A stretch of DNA of 64,000 bases. Source: Knoxdaviesia capensis (Eukaryota; Ascomycota; Sordariomycetes; Microascales; Gondwanamycetaceae). The notes below the pieces were generated by a model. That model was not told the origin of the DNA. It worked only from the letters and a program-made list of their open reading frames with translations, and ran no database searches. A program made the translations under genes and the position numbers. Below, in pieces: positions 58,384 through 64,000 of the stretch (the stretch's first letter is position 1; every line of letters begins with the position of its first letter). The DNA is taken from contig LNGK01000014.1 in NCBI GenBank assembly GCA_001510575.1, positions 64,462-128,461 on the forward strand, given 5' to 3'.

Positions 58384-58998
58384 ATGTCGGACCTCACACA
58401 CTTCGACCTGCTGCCGCTGCAAATGGACCCGCAGAGCAAAGCGATCTCGTCCACCAAGCCCAACCAGCGCGCCCTCGAAGCCGAGCTCGCCCAGCTCAAC
58501 ACCATGCACCGCGCGTTCCTGGCCATCGAGACCCCCGCCGGCGTGCCGCCGCCGCCGATGCCCGTGTACCCCAAGCGCAGCGCCGGCGTGGCCAAGCTGC
58601 GCGACAGCGGCAACGCCGAGTACCGCAAGGGCCGCTTCGCCGACGCCGTGCGCATGTACTCGCTCGGCCTGCAGATGGCGCTGACCCGCCCGCCGTGGGA
58701 GCCCAGCCAGCTGGTGCGCGAGGAGGCCGCCGCGCTGTACGCGAACCGCGCGCAGGCCTACATGGGCCTGCAGCAGTGGGCCGAGGGCGCGGTCGACGCC
58801 GAGGCGTCGGTCGAGGCGAAGAAGGTCGGCAATGCGAAGGCGTGGTGGCGGCGCGGGCGGTGTTTGCTCGAGATGGGCCGGCTGCGCGATGCGCAGGAGT
58901 GGGTCGGCCGCGCGCTGGAGCTTGAGGGCGAGGAGGCTGAGCTAGTGGCTTTGTTGAAGGAGATTGATGGACTTCTTGCGAAGAGCGCCTCGTCGTGA
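58384..58998 (+). CDS. SEC72: Sec72, TPR subunit of the post-translational ER translocon
   Basis: It is a cytosolic tetratricopeptide subunit that joins Sec63, Sec71 and Sec61 in post-translational protein import into the ER and docks Hsp70. It is an intronless frame of 204 residues from the ATG at 58384; this start gives the canonical beginning (FDLLPLQMDPQSKAISS). Family-typical blocks follow: ETPAGVPPPPMPVYPKRSAG, KLRDSGNAEYRKGRFADAV, MALTRPPWEPSQLVREEAA, LYANRAQAYMGLQQWAEGAV and AWWRRGRCLLEMGRL, which together form the TPR repeats. The length is close to that of yeast Sec72 (about 190). GC-rich third positions suggest strong expression. The assignment is confident. Confidence 0.92.
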   Translation: MSDLTHFDLLPLQMDPQSKAISSTKPNQRALEAELAQLNTMHRAFLAIETPAGVPPPPMPVYPKRSAGVAKLRDSGNAEYRKGRFADAVRMYSLGLQMALTRPPWEPSQLVREEAAALYANRAQAYMGLQQWAEGAVDAEASVEAKKVGNAKAWWRRGRCLLEMGRLRDAQEWVGRALELEGEEAELVALLKEIDGLLAKSASS

Positions 58999-60285
58999 GG
59001 AGAGCCTGCGGGTACTGGCGGCGGTGGACCGGTGGTTCTCTGATCACCGCCCACGGAGATGCTGGATCGGAACCCCATATTTTCCCAGTCTAGCGGCGTG
59101 TCACGGCGATTCACATTCCGGACCGTATTTTCTCACCTTCCCTTCTTTTGCTGGTTAACTTGCGGTTCTTTGATACACGGGGGTTTATGGTGCTCATGTG
59201 TTGGTTTCGCTTTTCTGTACGTATCCATGTTGTCTTTTGGTTTGGTAAACTAGGAATATGAAAATCAACCCCTTCTTCAATCTTTTGACTTGGCTTGGTG
59301 TGAGAGTATGTGACAGACGTGAGATATTCAATCGCTCCTCGACAAATCTGCCCTTTAAGACATGACGAGGCGTTGGATCTGCGTTTTGAATTCAACGACG
59401 ATGTTCTCGTACGTAGAGATCTAATTCGAATAAAGTGTCTCCGAAGCGAGTGCGGGAAAGTCTCTTGTTTGTTCTTGTTCTACAGAGATACTACAGATCT
59501 ACGGGAGCGACAGGGGCCCTACCCGCGCATTCACATTAAAAACACATACTCCCGAAAGTATATCACACAACAACAGACACCGATTGATCTCACAGAAAAA
59601 AAAAGGTTTGCATTGCTTGCCACAAGACGCACCCGCGAACCCACGAAAGAAGACACCAGCAAAGATTATGAACATCGCGGTTTCACGTCATGAGACACCA
59701 GCACCACAATATAACCCCGAAGGGTCTGTCTGGTCCCCCGCAAACACACATACAGCGAGCGAACACACGAAACACGGAAGCTCAGACAAGAAAAAGGAAA
59801 TGCGGATTCAAGGTGGAAGAAAAAGCTAACACACCACAGCAACTGTGTGGACCATAAAAAAAAGTGGCAACCCAGGCAAAGAAACGAACACAGGCAGAAA
59901 CAGAGGTACGAGCAAGCTGTGACATAAGAAAGGGAAATAAAAGCGTTCCGAAGTGATGGTGATATGTTCTGCTTTGGTACTGCAAAGGGTGATGTGCCCC
60001 GGGGAATACGCCAAAGTTTGAACGTGTAAACGTTGGGACCTCGGGAACACGGGCAGCAAGCAGTAGAGAGAAATGTCCGGGCCTGTAACGCGAGCGATAA
60101 CCAGCGGAGGAAGAAGGATATTGGAAGGGGATTTAAGAAAGTGCGAGAAAAAAAAAAAAGTGAGAGCAGAACAAAGGTTGGTGGTATCGAAGAGTGGGAA
60201 TATCAGATATGTCGGAGGAAACAGGAGATAAAAGCGTGAACAAGTGACGACAAAAGGTTGCGGACACTGTCGGTCGAGAAAAAAA
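58999..60285. other. Convergent intergenic region
   Basis: This is 1.3 kb between converging genes. It is A-rich in parts (59590-60180) and has no supported gene. It should contain both 3' UTRs. Confidence 0.55.
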
Positions 60286-61140
60286 CTACGCCTTCTCGGT
60301 CAGGGTCTTCGCGCGCGGCCGCATCACGGCATCCTGCGATGACATGCGACGGTCGAGTGCGCGCTCTAGCTTAGCGCCAAGGGCGAGCTTGGCCATGTTG
60401 ACAGACTTCTCCTCGGTCAGCATGACGCGCTGCGAGGTCAGTGCCTTGTTCTCCATACGGTCGAGGCCGGTGGCAATCGTGGAGATCTCGGCAGTGCGAG
60501 AATCGTCGGTGGCGTAGCTGGGGGCGAACGACGGCGCGGCCACGCTGTACGTGCTGTAGCGCTGCGAGGCGCGCACCTGTGGGGGAAACGGGGACAGAGA
60601 AACTGCGGTTAGCGAGGCCGAGTGCTTGTGGTTGTTGGCCATGGTGGACAGGCGCTGCTGGCGGCGTTGGCGGCGCTGAGCGGCAATCGATAGCGTCTTG
60701 TGGTATTCGTCTTGGCCGTCTTCGTCGTCCTCCATGGTGTCTTCCGGCTCCGGGTGGGGCTCCGGGTTGCTGGACTGGCGGTCCGGTTGGAGGCTGTCGT
60801 CCTGGATCTGGGCCTGGGTCACTGGTTTCGGGTTGGGCTGGTGATCCTCCGGGTCGGGGGGCGAGACTTGCACGACTATCGACGGAGGCACGGGAAAGTC
60901 CTGGAGTGTGGGGCTCTGTTGCGGGGGAGGTTGAGGAGGCGAGTTCCGGACGGAGCGGCGCTTAGCAAGATCACGTTGATCGTGGGAAGAGGAATCTTCG
61001 GCCACGGAAAAGAGAACCTTGCTCCGGCTTGGGGGTACACAGTGCGATGGCAAAGAAGGAACAGGAACGTTTGGGGGAGCAGAAGGGGGCAATCGGCCGG
61101 CGATTCTTGAAGAGAAGGTAGCAGAGGATGGAGAGGCCAT
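60286..61140 (-). CDS. Hypothetical disordered fungal protein
   Basis: The uninterrupted minus-strand frame has 284 residues. The N-terminal two thirds are Pro/Ser/Gln-rich and low-complexity (for example PPQPPPQQSP and an acidic patch TMEDDEDGQDEYHK), followed by a basic segment (QRRQRRQQRLS). The C-terminal quarter looks more conserved and helical: ENKALTSQRVMLTEEKSVNMA, then LALGAKLERALDRRMSSQDAVMRPRAK. I recognise this tail pattern only as that of conserved hypothetical ascomycete proteins and assign no function. A short unspliced intron is possible near 60580-60610 (minus strand GCTAACC followed by CCCCACAG), but no matching donor was found. The ATG used is the first in the frame. Confidence 0.65.
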   Translation of the reverse strand: MASPSSATFSSRIAGRLPPSAPPNVPVPSLPSHCVPPSRSKVLFSVAEDSSSHDQRDLAKRRSVRNSPPQPPPQQSPTLQDFPVPPSIVVQVSPPDPEDHQPNPKPVTQAQIQDDSLQPDRQSSNPEPHPEPEDTMEDDEDGQDEYHKTLSIAAQRRQRRQQRLSTMANNHKHSASLTAVSLSPFPPQVRASQRYSTYSVAAPSFAPSYATDDSRTAEISTIATGLDRMENKALTSQRVMLTEEKSVNMAKLALGAKLERALDRRMSSQDAVMRPRAKTLTEKA

Positions 61141-62940
61141 GAGGGGCAGCAGCAGCTATGGAGACCAGGAGTCGAGGGCAGCGGGACTGATTGATCTTAT
61201 AGCTCCACTGGGATCTCCAGGGAACGAAGGCAAAGAGGTAGTAGTTGCAATAAGGAACGGAAGAAAGCAATAATAGAATGGCGCCCGGCGTCGGAGAAAA
61301 TACAAGAGTCAAGGAGCGGAAAAAAAATAAAGTAACAATAGAAATTAAAAACAACCAGGAGAAGGAAAACGGAAGAGAAGAAATGCAGGAGTCCAAGAAA
61401 TGAAAGGCAAGGGCCGGAGCGGAAAATCAAGGAGGTTAAGTATGGGTTGGTTCTTTTCTTCGGGAGCCGGTGGGCAGCATCGGAGAATGGACAAGAAGGT
61501 GTGAGATGAGGCCAGGGAGATACGGGCGGCACAGCGGGTGAGAGATCAACGAAAGGGGAGAGAACAAGCGGCCGGCCAGGGCGGGAGGTGTGCAACAGCG
61601 AATAGGAGAGAGATTCGAGAATGAAAGGGCGTTGGGGACGGCCTGAAGAATGGGTTGAGAGGCCAGACGGAAGATGATTCCAACGACACATGATGACAGA
61701 ACGGCCAGTGCCGGGGGGGTGAGGGCCGGTAGGTATGGAGAGAAAACGAAGCTAGACCGAGCAGTATTCACAGGCTGAACGTTGAGGCCGACGGGGGTGG
61801 TCCAGGGTGAAGTGAGATTGGCGGGAGATAATAGGTGCAAATCCAGGATGGAAGAATGGAGAACAGGGCCACTCAGCGCGGCCAGACCGAAACGAAGGCG
61901 GGCGAGGGGAAACAGGAGGAGAGACGACGCCAGGCCGATACGAATGGAGCCAGACCAGGAGGAGACATCTTGCAGCTATTGCCATGTCACTGGGCGAGAG
62001 AGAGAGCATGGGGGCGGTAGAGGATGTTTGAAGACCGGGGGACCGGAAGCCAGAAGGAGAGACGAGGGGAGACCGAGACATCAAGACTTCACGGAGACAG
62101 AGAGATGCGAACACTTACCGACGGCGCCAGAATTGGCCGCGACGACTCTAGAGACGAAGGCATGATGATGGTGATGTGATGGTGTGAGGGATGTGTGGTG
62201 GATGAAGGCGAGAGAGTGTGAGTGAAGAGCGAGTGAGTACCGGCAGAGAGAAAGAGGGTGTGGCGAGAACAACAATACGTAGATTAGAGGGAAAAGTCAG
62301 AAGAAAGAAATGATACGAGATAGGAGAAAAAGAACCAGACACACTCCGAGATGATGTCAAGATGTGTGCGGGAAGTCAAAGGTTTAGGGAGGGAGGAAAA
62401 AAGGTTAGGTTGGAGGAGGAAAAGAAAAAAGGAACAAAAAAAAAGAACGGGGGAAATGATAAGTCACAGAAGGAGCGAAGGTCTGTGTGGTGTGGAAGGA
62501 GGGAAAAAAAGAGTGGGCAGGGGCGCCAGAGTTAGGGTTTGGGGCCCTCTGTCTGGGCCTGAGGGCCGCTGAGCTATAAGGACAGACACCTTGGAACCCT
62601 AACGTAGCGACAGCCATGGGGATGAAGTCCTCTTTGGCAGTAAATGCACAGTGCTGGTACATCCCGGGATGTGCAGAAGCCCACATGGTGATGTGCCGTT
62701 CAAATCAAAGACAGGGACGCAAAGTTACGGCCGTCGGCGGTGGGTGAGTTTTCAGAGTGCCGCTGTTCCTGGTCTAAATGAGGCTTACCTGCTGGCCCCA
62801 ATAAATTGGATTAAACTGGGTATATATCTTCATGGCCGAGAAGAAAGTTCCTGGTGGGCTTCTAGTCACGGTTAGTTTCGACTTAGGACTACAAATCTGC
62901 TCCATTTGATGGTTTGTATTACGCGTACACACTCCAGTTC

Positions 62941-62989
<49 letters not shown>
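62941..62989. repeat. CT dinucleotide microsatellite
   Basis: A run of CT units, interrupted once near its start by GT. Confidence 0.95.
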
Positions 62990-62993
<4 letters not shown>

Positions 62994-63507
62994 GCATTTG
63001 GCCGAGGATGTAGCAGGTTTCTGCAGGACAGACTCTGAATGTCTGAGGAATCCTCCGGCCGGGCTGTGTGGCTCCCCTTTACCCGGTGGTTCCATGCGTG
63101 GCCAGCTGGTGCAAACATCTGATGCACGCTTCAGCCGTCACCCCAACGCATCGTCTTCTTGTGCTGTTCTGGTCTCGTTTGCTCTTCCTTCGCCGGGTTG
63201 ACACAGTGCTTCCACCTCTGCAAGTTGCTCTGCAAATCCACCCGCTTATCGCGCGGTGTCACTTTCCCCGACGATAGACACGCCTCTTTTACGGAGTAAA
63301 AAACCACGCGTCGTTTGCTTGGGAACCAGGTAATGCCAACGCAAAACTCGCCGGAAAATTACACTCATCCATCCCCCTGGTTGGGCCCATGACACTTATG
63401 AAACCGTGATGATCTTAGTTCGTGACTATGCCTGTATCGATCCACTTTGGGCAGAGCGAAGAGAGACAGGTTGATCTCCTTATTGGAACGTTCTGGGGAT
63501 TATTATA

Positions 63508-63535
63508 CTGTACAGTACAGTACTGTACTGTACAG
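63508..63535. repeat. Perfect 28-base palindrome built of GTAC units
   Basis: Each half is CTGTACAGTACAGT followed by its exact complement; there is no spacer. It could form a cruciform or hold overlapping symmetric protein sites. No function is known to me. Confidence 0.85.
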
Positions 63536-64000
63536 CCAGAGTTGTTCTACTCGTTGATGGTGGTCTTCATATCTGTTTTCTTGTTCATCTGTTCACTCCG
63601 TCTCTTCCGGTACTGGCTCCGACACCTATCGGCCTGGCGATGTTTGTGAATACCGAAGTACTCAGCTTGCATAAAGGGGTTCTGCATCTTGTTATCCAAA
63701 GCTGGCCCGCGTCAAGTACCACTACGGCACAGGCCTGGCTGTGCGTAGTAGGCCTCGCCGAACCGAGCCACCAACCAATATAGCCTTAGTGAAGACCAGT
63801 CGTTATCCCATTCATCAAGCTTCGCCATCACCCCATCGGCTAATTCACATGAAAAGACCGGAAGCTTGCATTCTTGTGTATCGGGTCGCCTTCTACTGTA
63901 GTGTCTTGCTGCCGATTTACGCACTGAACGGAAATATTCAATCACGATAAATAGTGCGTGGAAGCACTAATCTGAACACCGATACCACGTCGAACTACAG

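Larger units (their letters stand above)
61141..64000. other. Trailing gene-poor segment
   Basis: No gene is supported in the last 2.9 kb. It contains a CT microsatellite (62941-62989), telobox-type motifs at 62530-62540 and 62595-62602, a perfect 28-base palindrome (63508-63535) and purine-rich sequence upstream of the hypothetical gene that may be its 5' leader. Confidence 0.5.

Overview
The window is nuclear DNA of a filamentous ascomycete (Pezizomycotina). Three things show this: protein-coding genes with short spliceosomal introns (about 60-160 nt, donors mostly GTAAGT/GTATGT/GTACGT), fungal gene families (Ytp1, Sec72, Pos5, a Zn2Cys6 regulator, a fungal 7TM receptor), and a 17-kb block almost without CpA/TpG and rich in TpA, the footprint of repeat-induced point mutation (RIP). 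No rRNA, tRNA gene or CRISPR array was seen. All gene models were spliced by hand from frame continuity and splice signals.

Layout. 1-24.4 kb is a GC-rich, mostly housekeeping segment. It carries a fungal GPCR (5279-7170), a Gfo/Idh/MocA oxidoreductase (7948-9117), a membrane LPLAT-type acyltransferase on the minus strand (9970-11473) divergent from a mitochondrial-type NAD(H) kinase (14366-15841), a secreted beta-propeller lactonase-family protein (16096-17402, minus), a secreted FAD oligosaccharide-oxidase-like enzyme (19053-20750) and a Ytp1-like membrane protein (22275-23950). Long non-coding stretches with microsatellites separate them.

24,447-41,378 is one RIP-mutated Ty1/copia retrotransposon, bounded by 153-bp LTRs and a TTTTC target duplication. 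Its reverse-transcriptase region is interrupted by a second, oppositely oriented Ty3/gypsy element (28,840-38,630) with 283-bp LTRs and a GTAT(T) target duplication. Two N gaps lie inside the block. The copia insertion stands only about 100 bp upstream of a small basic-protein gene (41,480-41,902).

41.4-54 kb looks like an accessory compartment with less GC-biased codon use: a probably broken aminoglycoside-phosphotransferase-like gene, an alpha/beta hydrolase, a secreted cyanovirin-N-homology lectin and a TauD-type dioxygenase, spaced by gene-poor sequence. From 55 kb onward come a Zn2Cys6 transcription-factor gene with six recognised exons, the ER-translocation subunit Sec72 and a disordered hypothetical protein.

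The genes do not form an evident operon-like pathway or a classical secondary-metabolite cluster. The most interesting story is the nested retroelement: its insertion history, RIP boundaries and possible promoter displacement.
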